From contig JBDLWO010000065.1 of NCBI GenBank assembly GCA_039804245.1, positions 1 to 64,000 on the forward strand: 64,000 nt of DNA, given 5' to 3'. Position 1 is the stretch's first letter. Every line of letters begins with the position of its first letter. Both the position numbers and the translations under genes were made by a program. The DNA comes from M3007 sp039804245. GTDB taxonomy: Bacteria; Bacteroidota; Bacteroidia; Chitinophagales; Saprospiraceae. Shown in pieces: positions 1-7,860 of the stretch. The notes beneath the pieces were generated by a model. It ran no database searches. It had not been told where the DNA came from and saw only the letters and a program-made list of their open reading frames with translations.

Positions 1-416
1 TGGAGCGCCCGGTTGATTATATCCGTCGTGTAATCAAAAACCAGGCACCTGAAGCTGCCGACTGGAGTACAATTCTGAACAACCCTTATGGCGGACCGCA
101 GGGATTCTCACCTTCCTTCCCCGCATATCCTTCCGGTCACTCGGGTTTCGGTGGAGCCGGCTCCAAGATACTCTCCTCCTTGTTCGAATTCAACAACGAG
201 CACCCCGGAACATATACCTTTACTGATCTGTGCCATATTTACAGAACAGAATTTATTGGTACACCACGTTCTTTCGCATCCTTCCGTGACCTCGGAGCAG
301 AAGACGCCTACTCCCGTATTCCGCTGGGAGTGCACTTCCGCATGGACTGCGATGAGGGTCTTCGCATCGGAGATCTCGCCGCTCAGCGTGTGCTTGAGCT
401 GCCCTGGAAGAAGTAA
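1..416 (+). CDS. Vanadium-dependent haloperoxidase / PAP2 family protein, C-terminal part
   Basis: The gene enters from the left edge, so only the last 138 codons are seen, read from base 3 to a TAA at 414-416. Two motifs of the PAP2/vanadium chloroperoxidase active site are visible in order: PAYPSGHSGFGGA (the PSGH motif, with the acid/base histidine) and SRIPLGVHFRMDCDEG (the SR-x5-H motif that binds vanadate or phosphate). The spacing of about 60 residues with a helical region between them is typical of the secreted haloperoxidase-like proteins common in Bacteroidota, which are usually 400-500 aa. Whether it oxidises halides or is a phosphatase cannot be told from this fragment. A strong hairpin terminator follows directly. 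Confidence 0.85.
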   Translation, partial: ERPVDYIRRVIKNQAPEAADWSTILNNPYGGPQGFSPSFPAYPSGHSGFGGAGSKILSSLFEFNNEHPGTYTFTDLCHIYRTEFIGTPRSFASFRDLGAEDAYSRIPLGVHFRMDCDEGLRIGDLAAQRVLELPWKK

Positions 417-436
417 TACTGTTCAACGTCTCCTTC

Positions 437-469
437 AAAAAGCCTCTGCCTCCCGGCAGGGGCTTTTTG
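437..469 (+). terminator. Rho-independent terminator after the PAP2-type gene
   Basis: AAAAAGCC-TCTGCC pairs with GGCAGG-GGCTTTTT around a TCCC loop, giving a long A/T-flanked GC stem ending in a T-run, 20 bases after the stop codon. The T-run also contains the -33 TTTG of the next promoter. Confidence 0.85.
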
Positions 470-496
470 TTTCATATCAGTAATTGCATACCTTTG
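466..496 (+). promoter_or_regulatory. Bacteroidota-type promoter of the ridA operon
   Basis: TTTG at 466-469, 19 bases, then TACCTTTG at 489-496, an exact match to the TAnnTTTG -7 box of Bacteroidota. The predicted start of transcription lies about 20 bases before the ATG at 520. Confidence 0.7.
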
Positions 497-519
497 TATC
501 TGTACTAACCTGCACGAAA

Positions 520-936
520 ATGTCTGAAGTAATCAACACCACCACAGCTCCCAAACCGGTAGGCCTTTACCCGCACGCGCGACGCGTGGGAAACCTCCTC
601 TTTCTGTCCGGAATTGGCCCCAGAAACCCCGAAGATGATGGAATTCCCGGTTTGAAACGGTCTGCTGCCGGCAATTTCACCGAGTTCGATTTTGAAGCCC
701 AGGTTCACTCGGTGTTCAAAAATGTGCGCGCTGTGCTGGAAGCCAGTGGGGCCAGTTGGGAAGACCTGGTGGATGTAACCGTATATCTTACCAATATGCA
801 GCGCGATTTTTCCACCTACAACCGGGTATGGGCAGAATATTTCAGCGAGAATCCGCCCTGCCGTACTACACTGGGGATAGACAGTCTGCCCACTCCGATT
901 GCCATTGAACTGAAATGTATAGCCGTTATTCCCTGA
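520..936 (+). CDS. RidA family protein, 2-aminomuconate deaminase-like
   Basis: A 138-aa YjgF/YER057c/UK114 (RidA) family protein; these are small trimeric enzymes that hydrolyse enamine/imine intermediates. The N-terminal KPVGLYPHARRVGNLLFLSG resembles the K-P-x-G-x-[FY]-P-H signature that I associate with 2-aminomuconate deaminases of the kynurenine/2-aminophenol pathways rather than classical RidA, so a role in tryptophan breakdown is possible (inference). The conserved arginine of the active site is in the segment PPCRTTLGIDSLP near residue 116. The ATG at 520 is chosen because it lies just downstream of a good promoter; an upstream in-frame codon at 484 would precede the -7 box. The stop codon is 5 bases before the next gene, so the two are co-transcribed. 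Confidence 0.85.
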   Translation: MSEVINTTTAPKPVGLYPHARRVGNLLFLSGIGPRNPEDDGIPGLKRSAAGNFTEFDFEAQVHSVFKNVRAVLEASGASWEDLVDVTVYLTNMQRDFSTYNRVWAEYFSENPPCRTTLGIDSLPTPIAIELKCIAVIP

Positions 937-941
937 AGTAT

Positions 942-2294
942 ATGACGCACCTGACCAGCACACTGCCCCATGAAGCCCTTTTCAGCGCCCTTCGCCGTAC
1001 TGAATTCAGTCGTATTGACCAGAACGGACAGGTATATCTCGACTATACTGGCGGGAACCTGTATCCGCAGAGTCAGATCATGATTCACCACAACATGCTC
1101 TGTAACGAAATACTGGGAAATCCGCACTCCACCAACCCGTCGTCGCAACGATCCACTGAAAAGGTGGAGGCTACCCGCAGGAAGGTGATTGAATTTTTCA
1201 ATGCAGACGATTACTTCTGTATTTTCACGCAGAATGCCACTGGCGCCCTTAAAATTGTAGGCGAGTGCTACCCGTTCAACGAGAGCAGCTACTATCTGGC
1301 TTTGGCCGACAATCACAATTCCGTGAACGGAATCCGTGAATTCTGCCTGCACAAGGGTGGGCATTATGAATACTGCCCTATTCATTACGAGGATCTGCGT
1401 ATTGACGGGGAGCGACTGGAGGAACTGCTTTCAGCGCATCCTGATGCGCACGACAAGCTGTTTGCCTTCCCTGCGCAATCAAACGTTTCAGGTGTGAAAC
1501 ACGATCTCGGCTGGATAAAAAAAGCGGCAGATCAGGGTTGGGATGTGCTGCTGGATGCAGCAGCATTTGTACCCACCTCCCGCCTCGACCTGCAGGAATA
1601 CAAGCCCGATTTTGTATCGGTGTCATTTTACAAGATTTTCGGCTATCCAACAGGAATTGGATGCCTGCTGGTAAAAAAGAGCAAGTTCGACAAACTGAAA
1701 AAACCCTGGTTTGCAGGAGGCACTGTAACACTGGCATCCGTTGCCACCCCCGCTTTCTTCCTGACAGGCAACCACGAGCGGTTTGAAGATGGCACCGTAA
1801 ACTACCTGGATATTCCTGCAGTCAATACCGGACTCGATTTCATTGAGTCGGTCGGAATTGATCAGATTTCAGAACGGGTTTCGGCTCTGATCAACTACCT
1901 GTACAGGGAGCTACAGCACCTCAGGCACCCGAATGATACCCCAAGAGTAAGGATTTTCGGTCCGGAGGATCGAAAGAATGTTGGTGGCACACTGATTATG
2001 AACTTCCTTACTCCCGATGGAGATCGAATTCCGTTTGAAGAGGTAGAACAGCTGGCCAACGAGGCCCGTATTTCCATACGGTCTGGTTGCTTCTGCAATC
2101 CGGGTATAGACGAAGTGAATAATTGTATCACAGGACCTGAACTGTCGAAGTACTTCTCAAGCCGCGACAGGGGGAACTACAGGGATATGATGGCGTCGCT
2201 GGGTATTATGCGGGGTGCTACCCGGGTATCGGTGGGCATTGCCACTTCCGTTGCAGACCTCGACCGGTTCGTGCGATTTGTCGCTTCCATGTAA
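942..2294 (+). CDS. Class V aminotransferase-fold PLP enzyme, molybdenum-cofactor-sulfurase (MOCOS)-like
   Basis: A 450-aa PLP-dependent enzyme related to cysteine desulfurases. The PLP-binding lysine is K231 in SVSFYKIFGYPTGIG, and the candidate persulfide cysteine is C383 in SIRSGCFCNPG. Both segments closely match the N-terminal domain of eukaryotic MOCOS rather than IscS or SufS. The protein stops after the aminotransferase domain and has no C-terminal MOSC domain. The likely chemistry is cysteine desulfuration with sulfur transfer to an unknown acceptor; the substrate is not shown by the sequence. It lies 5 bases after the RidA gene. The ATG at 942 is preferred over the codon at 915, which lies inside the preceding gene. 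Confidence 0.8.
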   Translation: MTHLTSTLPHEALFSALRRTEFSRIDQNGQVYLDYTGGNLYPQSQIMIHHNMLCNEILGNPHSTNPSSQRSTEKVEATRRKVIEFFNADDYFCIFTQNATGALKIVGECYPFNESSYYLALADNHNSVNGIREFCLHKGGHYEYCPIHYEDLRIDGERLEELLSAHPDAHDKLFAFPAQSNVSGVKHDLGWIKKAADQGWDVLLDAAAFVPTSRLDLQEYKPDFVSVSFYKIFGYPTGIGCLLVKKSKFDKLKKPWFAGGTVTLASVATPAFFLTGNHERFEDGTVNYLDIPAVNTGLDFIESVGIDQISERVSALINYLYRELQHLRHPNDTPRVRIFGPEDRKNVGGTLIMNFLTPDGDRIPFEEVEQLANEARISIRSGCFCNPGIDEVNNCITGPELSKYFSSRDRGNYRDMMASLGIMRGATRVSVGIATSVADLDRFVRFVASM

Positions 2295-2359
2295 ATATCC
2301 TGATTACTGCCAACTTTCGGGCGGCTACAGCGTTATACGGACACAAGAATTACCGGCAA

Positions 2360-3235
2360 GTGGACAACAACTCCGTCAACCATCCTGTCAAGCTCATTGA
2401 GTGCCCGCGTGATGCCATGCAGGGAGTACATCAGTTTATTGAAACGGAGAAAAAGGCCGCTTACATAAATCAGCTGCTTCAGGTTGGTTTTGACACCCTC
2501 GATTTTGGATCTTTCGTCAGTCCGAAAGCAATCCCGCAAATGCGTGATACCGCTGATGTGCTGGGTATGCTCGATCTCTCGGCTACTCGCACTGAGTTGC
2601 TGGCCATTGTAGCCAATGAAAGAGGTGCCGAGGAGGCCTGCCGCTATCACCAGATACAATACCTGGGATACCCTTTCAGTATCAGTGAAACCTTTCAGTT
2701 GCGCAACACCAACGCTACCATTTCTGAAAGTCTGGAGCGGACCATGGCCATACAGGATTTGTGTTTGAGGCACGGCAAGAAACTGGTGATATACATTTCA
2801 ATGGGATTTGGCAACCCGTATGGCGACCCGTGGAATGTCGAGATCGTACAGAAGTGGATAAATGAGCTCATACCGCTGGGTATTGGCATTTTTTCACTGT
2901 CAGATACGATTGGATGCTCCAATCCAGACAACATTTCCTATCTTTTTTCCAATTTGATACCTGCATACCCGGAAATAGAATTCGGAGCACACCTGCACAC
3001 ACACCCGGCCACCTGGAAGGAAAAAATTGAAGCGGCCTGGCACAGTGGTTGCCGTCGTTTCGACGGAGCACTGAATGGTCTGGGAGGCTGTCCGATGGCC
3101 AAAGATGAACTTACAGGCAATATGGCCACAGAGAACCTGATTGGATATTTCGACTCGGTCAGTGCCGGCCTGACAATTAACCGGGCAGCATTCTTTCACA
3201 GTCTTCAGATGGCAGGGAACGTGTTCCCGCACTAA
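2360..3235 (+). CDS. Hydroxymethylglutaryl-CoA lyase
   Basis: A 291-aa DRE-TIM metallolyase cleaving HMG-CoA to acetoacetate and acetyl-CoA, the last step of leucine breakdown. Visible motifs are ECPRDAMQG near residue 14 (the catalytic Arg-Asp pair; the usual glycine after the Asp is Ala), the metal-binding HLHTH at H211/H213, and GLGGCPMAKDELTGN with the catalytic C244, the HMG-CoA lyase signature. The start is a GTG; no upstream ATG is in frame. It follows the MOCOS-like gene by 65 bases and precedes the RND gene by 15, consistent with one operon. Related citramalate or homocitrate synthases lack the GLGGCP signature, so the assignment is fairly firm. Confidence 0.87.
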   Translation: MDNNSVNHPVKLIECPRDAMQGVHQFIETEKKAAYINQLLQVGFDTLDFGSFVSPKAIPQMRDTADVLGMLDLSATRTELLAIVANERGAEEACRYHQIQYLGYPFSISETFQLRNTNATISESLERTMAIQDLCLRHGKKLVIYISMGFGNPYGDPWNVEIVQKWINELIPLGIGIFSLSDTIGCSNPDNISYLFSNLIPAYPEIEFGAHLHTHPATWKEKIEAAWHSGCRRFDGALNGLGGCPMAKDELTGNMATENLIGYFDSVSAGLTINRAAFFHSLQMAGNVFPH

Positions 3236-3250
3236 ATTCGCAAAATATCA

Positions 3251-6200
3251 ATGAAAATAGCCGAGTTTTCAGTCAGGAACAGTCAGTTTACCTTTATAGT
3301 ATTCTGTTTCGTCATGGCCCTGGGAGCAGGTTCGCTGCTCCGGATGCCCAGAGCGGAGGATCCGAAATTCACCCCTCCCGGTTTCACGGTGGCTGTTGTA
3401 TATCCGGGAGCTGGTCCCACGGAAATAGAGAAAAAGATAGCCGACCCGCTGGAAGCCAGGCTGGGGGCCCTGGAGAATATAGACCGGATGCGATCTGTAG
3501 CTTCCAACGGGTTCATGTTGCTCACCATTGAGTTCATACACGGACAGGATCCTGACAGGAAATATGAAGAGATTATCAGGGAAGTAAATGCCATCCGGCA
3601 GGAGTTGCCGCAGGATATCTACCGGATTGAAATCAGGAAGTTTTCTTCGTCAGATGTGGCCATTCTGCAGGGTGCGCTCATCAGCGAAAATGCCTCATGG
3701 GCCGATCTGCGAAAAGAGGCGGAGCGCCTGGAAGAGGAGCTGGAAAAGCTGGATGGTATCAAGGGTGCGGATGTTCTGGCAACACCGGGCCGTGAAATAC
3801 GCGTGGCCCTGAACCTGCCCCGCATGGCGGCAGAAAATTTGCCGGTTTCGAGGGTTCTGGGGGCTATACAGAGTGAAAACGTTAGTATTCCGGGTGGTTC
3901 TGTTGACATTGGCGCCAGAAAATTCTTTGTGGAAACCAGCGGTGACTATGAGAATATTGACCAGATCAGAAATACCGTTATCACAGGTAACGGTGGAAAA
4001 ATAGTGTATTTGAAAGATGTGGCCACCGTGGACTGGGCCTATGAAAATATCACCCATCTCGCGCGGGTGAATGGCGTGCGCTGCGTATGGATAACAGCCC
4101 GCATGAAGGATGAGCAAAATATCTTTACGGTAGGCAGTTCGGTAGAAAAAGTGGTGGAGCGCTGGAAAGAATCGCTGCCGCCGAGCATGGATTACCGCAA
4201 AGTTTTTGACCAGAACGACTCCGTAAGCAAGCGGTTGATGCGTTTTGCGCGCGACTTTGCACTGGCTATTCTGCTTGTCCTGCTCACCCTGTTGCCACTC
4301 GGCTGGCGGGCATCGCTGGTCGTGATGATATCTATTCCGCTGAGTATTGCCATGGGACTTTTTGCCCTCGACGCGCTCGGGTATTCACTGAACCAGTTGT
4401 CTATTGTTGGATTCATCATTGCACTTGGCATTCTGGTGGACGACAGTATTGTGGTAGTGGAAAACATAGAGCGATGGCTCAGAGATGGATACTCCCGCAA
4501 AGACGCTGCCATACTGGCCACGCGACAGATAGGCCTCGCTGTGATCGGGTGTACAGCCACACTCGTGCTGGCATTTCTGCCGCTTGTATTCATGCCGGAA
4601 GCGTCAGGGGATTTTATCAGGTCTTTACCCATGGCGGTTGTGCTCACCGTACTCGCCTCCCTGTTTGTTTCGCTAACCATTGTACCGTTTCTGAGCAGCA
4701 GGTTACTTGCTGAACGGCATGATCCGCGTGGCAATCTGTTCCTGCGTGGCCTGAAGTGGGTTATTTCAGGTACGTACGCGCGGGTACTGCATGTAGCACT
4801 CGACCGGCCATGGACGACCGTGCTGGTATCGGTACTCATCTTTGCAGGAAGCGTCCTGATGGCCCTTTCTTCAGCATTCACACTGTTTCCGGCCTCAGAG
4901 CGACCGATGTTCTATATTGACATTGAAACAGCGCCGGGTAGCAACATGGCTCATACCGACCGGGTAGTCGGGATGGTTGACTCCGTTTTGAAGGAATATG
5001 TTGATCCTGGCTTCAGGTCACTCGCTACCATGTCAGACACAACGGAACCGGAATCGGTTTACCGTGGAGGAAGGGCGCATGTTACCTGGTTTTCCAGCAA
5101 CACCGGCAGGGGTAATCCGAGGGTTTACTACAATGTGATACGTGAATTCGAAAGTCCGTCTTACGGGCAGGTATTCGTTCAGTTACAGGAAAAAACACCA
5201 CCTGCCGTAAAGGTGGCACTGATTGACGAGCTGAGACAGAAATTCCAGTTTATTCCGGATGCCAAAATCACAGTACAGAACTTTGAGCAGGGGCCACCGG
5301 TGGAAGCGCCTGTAGCGATCAGGGTTTATGCCGAGAACCTGGATACACTCCGGCATTTGTCGGCTGAAGTTGAGAAGGTCATCGCCTCCACAGAGGGTAC
5401 GATATATCTGGACAACCCTATTGCTGCCGTGAAGACAGATATATACGTAAACATCAACAAGGAAAAAGCCGGAGCACTTGGCATACCCGTGGCAGATATT
5501 GACCGTACAGTCAGGCTGGCTATTGCAGGATTCAATATCGGCAAAATGACCTCTCCGGATAATGGAGATGTCTTCCCTATCGTTGTGGGTGTGAACAGAA
5601 CAGGTGCCACTCCCGATCTCGGCGTACTCGATCAGCTGTATGTAAGTAACGTACTCGGTACGGCCTATCCGCTGACCCAGGTTGCATCGCTGGAATTCAG
5701 ACCCTCTCCGAATTTTATACAGCATTACAATAAAGAGCGATTTTCTGCGGTAAAGGCGCTGGTAAAAACAGGATATTATGCCACAGAAGTGAACAGGGAG
5801 ATAGCCAAAAAACTGGAAACCATTGACCTCCCCCGGGGCAGCAGACTCGTGGTGGCTGGTGAACAGGAAAGCGCAGAACGCTCCTTCAAGGGTATTGGAA
5901 CCATCATAATAGTAGCTGTTTTCGGATTGATGGCGGTACTGATACTTGAATTTGGCACCTTTAAAAGCACCCTGATTGTTCTTTCTGTCATACCGCTGGG
6001 AGTAATCGGCGCAGTGGCGATGTTGTTGTTTGCCGGTTATCCGTTTTCATTCACAGCAGTAGTCGGGCTCATTGCATTGATGGGAATAGAAGTAAAGAAC
6101 TCAATTCTGCTGGTTGATTTCACCAATCAGCTCAGGCAGGAGGGCAGAAGTATTGATGAGGCCGTTCAGGAAGCCGGGGAGATACGATTCGTACCTATTC

Positions 6201-6382
6201 TGCTCACTTCGCTCACGGCTATTGGCGGACTGTTACCCATCGCGGTGGAAGAGAACCCGTTGTATTCGCCACTTGCCTACGTCCTGATCGGAGGACTCAT
6301 TTCCAGTACACTCCTTTCAAGAATCGTGACCCCGGTATTATACAAACTCCTTGCTCCGAAAGTGGAGTCCCAGAAATCTTAA
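3251..6382 (+). CDS. RND family efflux transporter, inner-membrane permease (AcrB/HAE1-like)
   Basis: 1043 aa, the usual length of a hydrophobe/amphiphile efflux permease. It has an N-terminal membrane helix, a porter domain with the PGAGPTEIEKKIADPLE segment, a first bundle of helices carrying LGILVDDSIVVVENIER (the two proton-relay aspartates near residue 397), a second periplasmic half, and a second bundle with GIEVKNSILLVDF containing the relay lysine. It would exchange protons for hydrophobic substrates across the inner membrane. No periplasmic adaptor (MFP) or TolC-like outer-membrane factor is next to it, which is unusual, so partners must lie elsewhere. It is closely spaced after the HMG-CoA lyase gene and 11 bases before a small unknown gene. 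Confidence 0.9.
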   Translation: MKIAEFSVRNSQFTFIVFCFVMALGAGSLLRMPRAEDPKFTPPGFTVAVVYPGAGPTEIEKKIADPLEARLGALENIDRMRSVASNGFMLLTIEFIHGQDPDRKYEEIIREVNAIRQELPQDIYRIEIRKFSSSDVAILQGALISENASWADLRKEAERLEEELEKLDGIKGADVLATPGREIRVALNLPRMAAENLPVSRVLGAIQSENVSIPGGSVDIGARKFFVETSGDYENIDQIRNTVITGNGGKIVYLKDVATVDWAYENITHLARVNGVRCVWITARMKDEQNIFTVGSSVEKVVERWKESLPPSMDYRKVFDQNDSVSKRLMRFARDFALAILLVLLTLLPLGWRASLVVMISIPLSIAMGLFALDALGYSLNQLSIVGFIIALGILVDDSIVVVENIERWLRDGYSRKDAAILATRQIGLAVIGCTATLVLAFLPLVFMPEASGDFIRSLPMAVVLTVLASLFVSLTIVPFLSSRLLAERHDPRGNLFLRGLKWVISGTYARVLHVALDRPWTTVLVSVLIFAGSVLMALSSAFTLFPASERPMFYIDIETAPGSNMAHTDRVVGMVDSVLKEYVDPGFRSLATMSDTTEPESVYRGGRAHVTWFSSNTGRGNPRVYYNVIREFESPSYGQVFVQLQEKTPPAVKVALIDELRQKFQFIPDAKITVQNFEQGPPVEAPVAIRVYAENLDTLRHLSAEVEKVIASTEGTIYLDNPIAAVKTDIYVNINKEKAGALGIPVADIDRTVRLAIAGFNIGKMTSPDNGDVFPIVVGVNRTGATPDLGVLDQLYVSNVLGTAYPLTQVASLEFRPSPNFIQHYNKERFSAVKALVKTGYYATEVNREIAKKLETIDLPRGSRLVVAGEQESAERSFKGIGTIIIVAVFGLMAVLILEFGTFKSTLIVLSVIPLGVIGAVAMLLFAGYPFSFTAVVGLIALMGIEVKNSILLVDFTNQLRQEGRSIDEAVQEAGEIRFVPILLTSLTAIGGLLPIAVEENPLYSPLAYVLIGGLISSTLLSRIVTPVLYKLLAPKVESQKS

Positions 6383-6393
6383 ACTAAAGAATC

Positions 6394-6678
6394 ATGCGTA
6401 TAATTGGCATTATCCCACATCCTTACCTTGCGATCAGCATTTTCAGGAACGATCAGCGTATCAGCATCAAACTGGAAAATGAGTTATACGAGCAAACCTA
6501 CAAACTCGGCGACGACGAGCGCTTTGCGAGTATCGAGGCCATTCATCAATTTGTGGATGAGCGATTTCTGGAAGATGTCACCCGGATATTTATCCAGATG
6601 CATAGAGCACGAGTCGGCACGATGAGCAGGTTGGCCGGGCCGCAAAATACAGAACAGGATACGGAAGAAATAATTTAG
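6394..6678 (+). CDS. Small conserved-looking protein of unknown function (94 aa)
   Basis: I do not recognise a family. The protein starts MRIIGIIPHPYLAISIFRND, with no signal peptide or membrane helix, and has a short acidic C-terminus. It looks like a small soluble alpha/beta protein. Its ATG is 11 bases after the RND gene stop, so it is probably in the same transcript. Codon usage and the absence of long competing frames support a real gene. It ends 6 bases before the convergent stop of the next gene. Confidence 0.65.
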   Translation: MRIIGIIPHPYLAISIFRNDQRISIKLENELYEQTYKLGDDERFASIEAIHQFVDERFLEDVTRIFIQMHRARVGTMSRLAGPQNTEQDTEEII

Positions 6679-6684
6679 GCTACC

Positions 6685-7746
6685 CTACCAGCTGTTAAGC
6701 CGTTCCTCCTGTCCTGCGTACAGAGATTTAACTGCTTCGAGCAGCCAATCGCCGCTGAAAGTGATGGTATAGTGGTGTGAAAAGTAAACAACCCAGTTGA
6801 AACCGGCGTCGAACACCATACCTTCATGGGGGCTGCTGAATATCTGTTCGGGGGAAATCTCGAAAAGCCCCTCTTCACAGTCGAGCAGGTACAACGGTCG
6901 TTCAACTCTTGTACGTATGATCTCTACTACTGCGGCCTTTTTGGACTCTTCCATCCCGTTCAGGAAGACGACCTCCACAGGCGAGGCGGGAGTAAGCGGA
7001 TCCCAGAAATTGGAAGTAAAGTTCCATTTTTCTTCCAGTATTTTCCGCAGTGATTGTGCCACTTCTCCGGTTACCCTGACTCGTTCGGTATGTTCCCGGA
7101 CAGGTTCCGGTTGAAACGGATCGCCCTGAAACAGAACAGGTAATTCACTGGCAATGGTGCGTGCCGATTTTTCCACCACCCTGAACAGTGTCCGGAGATA
7201 TTCGGGTACATTCGGGTCTATAGGTATTTGTACCTGTTTTTCTCTGCGGCCTATATGTACGTCGAGGAGAAACTTGACGGGGGCAGCGGCGGCTGCCTGA
7301 TCAACCATTTCGATTGCTGCATCGGTATTGAATACTACATAATAATACATATAGTTTCCCGAAAATCGGTCATTCCCTCTCGGGATGCCGTTACAGGTTT
7401 CTTCCAGCTGATTTTGTATCGGATCAATATATCCGCGCCTCCAGTCATCGAACCAGGGTGCGCCTGCGGGATACCCCGACCAGCGTTTCATCTGGAAGTG
7501 CAGCGTCATTACCTGCAATTGTTGCTGACTGGGCTTGCCATAGCCCTGATCACCCCATGAGATAGCCTTTTCGCGAAGAAACTCCTGAGGATTGGCATCA
7601 GGAGGCAAAGGAGAGGACAGGGCGTGAGTGGGGCGATTCCCACACACGCCCGATTCAGTCAGGCATTTACCCGCTCGTGTGGCGAGCCTGACGTAATGCC
7701 AGCGCGTTTCAACCAGCTTGTACAGGATTATCTGATATTCTGTCAA
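6685..7746 (-). CDS. Hypothetical protein, 353 aa
   Basis: I do not recognise this protein. It begins at a TTG (7746) because no ATG or GTG is available upstream; the next Met codon is about 80 residues in. It has no signal peptide and no evident membrane helix. Features include a cysteine-containing N-terminus (GKCLTESGVCGNRPTH), a W-rich middle (WSGYPAGAPWFDDWRRGY), a central region resembling a binding domain (FLLDVHIGRREKQVQIPIDP), and an aromatic C-terminus (VYFSHHYTITFSGDWLLEA). It may be a cytoplasmic protein. It is convergent with the RND operon and separated from the next upstream gene by 114 bases in which I see no clear promoter box. Confidence 0.7.
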   Translation of the reverse strand: MTEYQIILYKLVETRWHYVRLATRAGKCLTESGVCGNRPTHALSSPLPPDANPQEFLREKAISWGDQGYGKPSQQQLQVMTLHFQMKRWSGYPAGAPWFDDWRRGYIDPIQNQLEETCNGIPRGNDRFSGNYMYYYVVFNTDAAIEMVDQAAAAAPVKFLLDVHIGRREKQVQIPIDPNVPEYLRTLFRVVEKSARTIASELPVLFQGDPFQPEPVREHTERVRVTGEVAQSLRKILEEKWNFTSNFWDPLTPASPVEVVFLNGMEESKKAAVVEIIRTRVERPLYLLDCEEGLFEISPEQIFSSPHEGMVFDAGFNWVVYFSHHYTITFSGDWLLEAVKSLYAGQEERLNSW

Positions 7747-7860
7747 TTTGCAGTGCTTTGATTAGGGGGGGTACACTGTTGTAAAAAGATTATAAAAATC
7801 AGTGAAAAGTTCGTGCCAGTTTTCCCGAATAGCGCCCTTAATGATATTTTTTTCATAAAA

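Noticed and set aside
816..1385. 189-codon minus-strand frame overlapping the RidA and MOCOS-like genes
   Set aside because: It spans two genes with clear family motifs on the other strand and has no recognisable domain itself.
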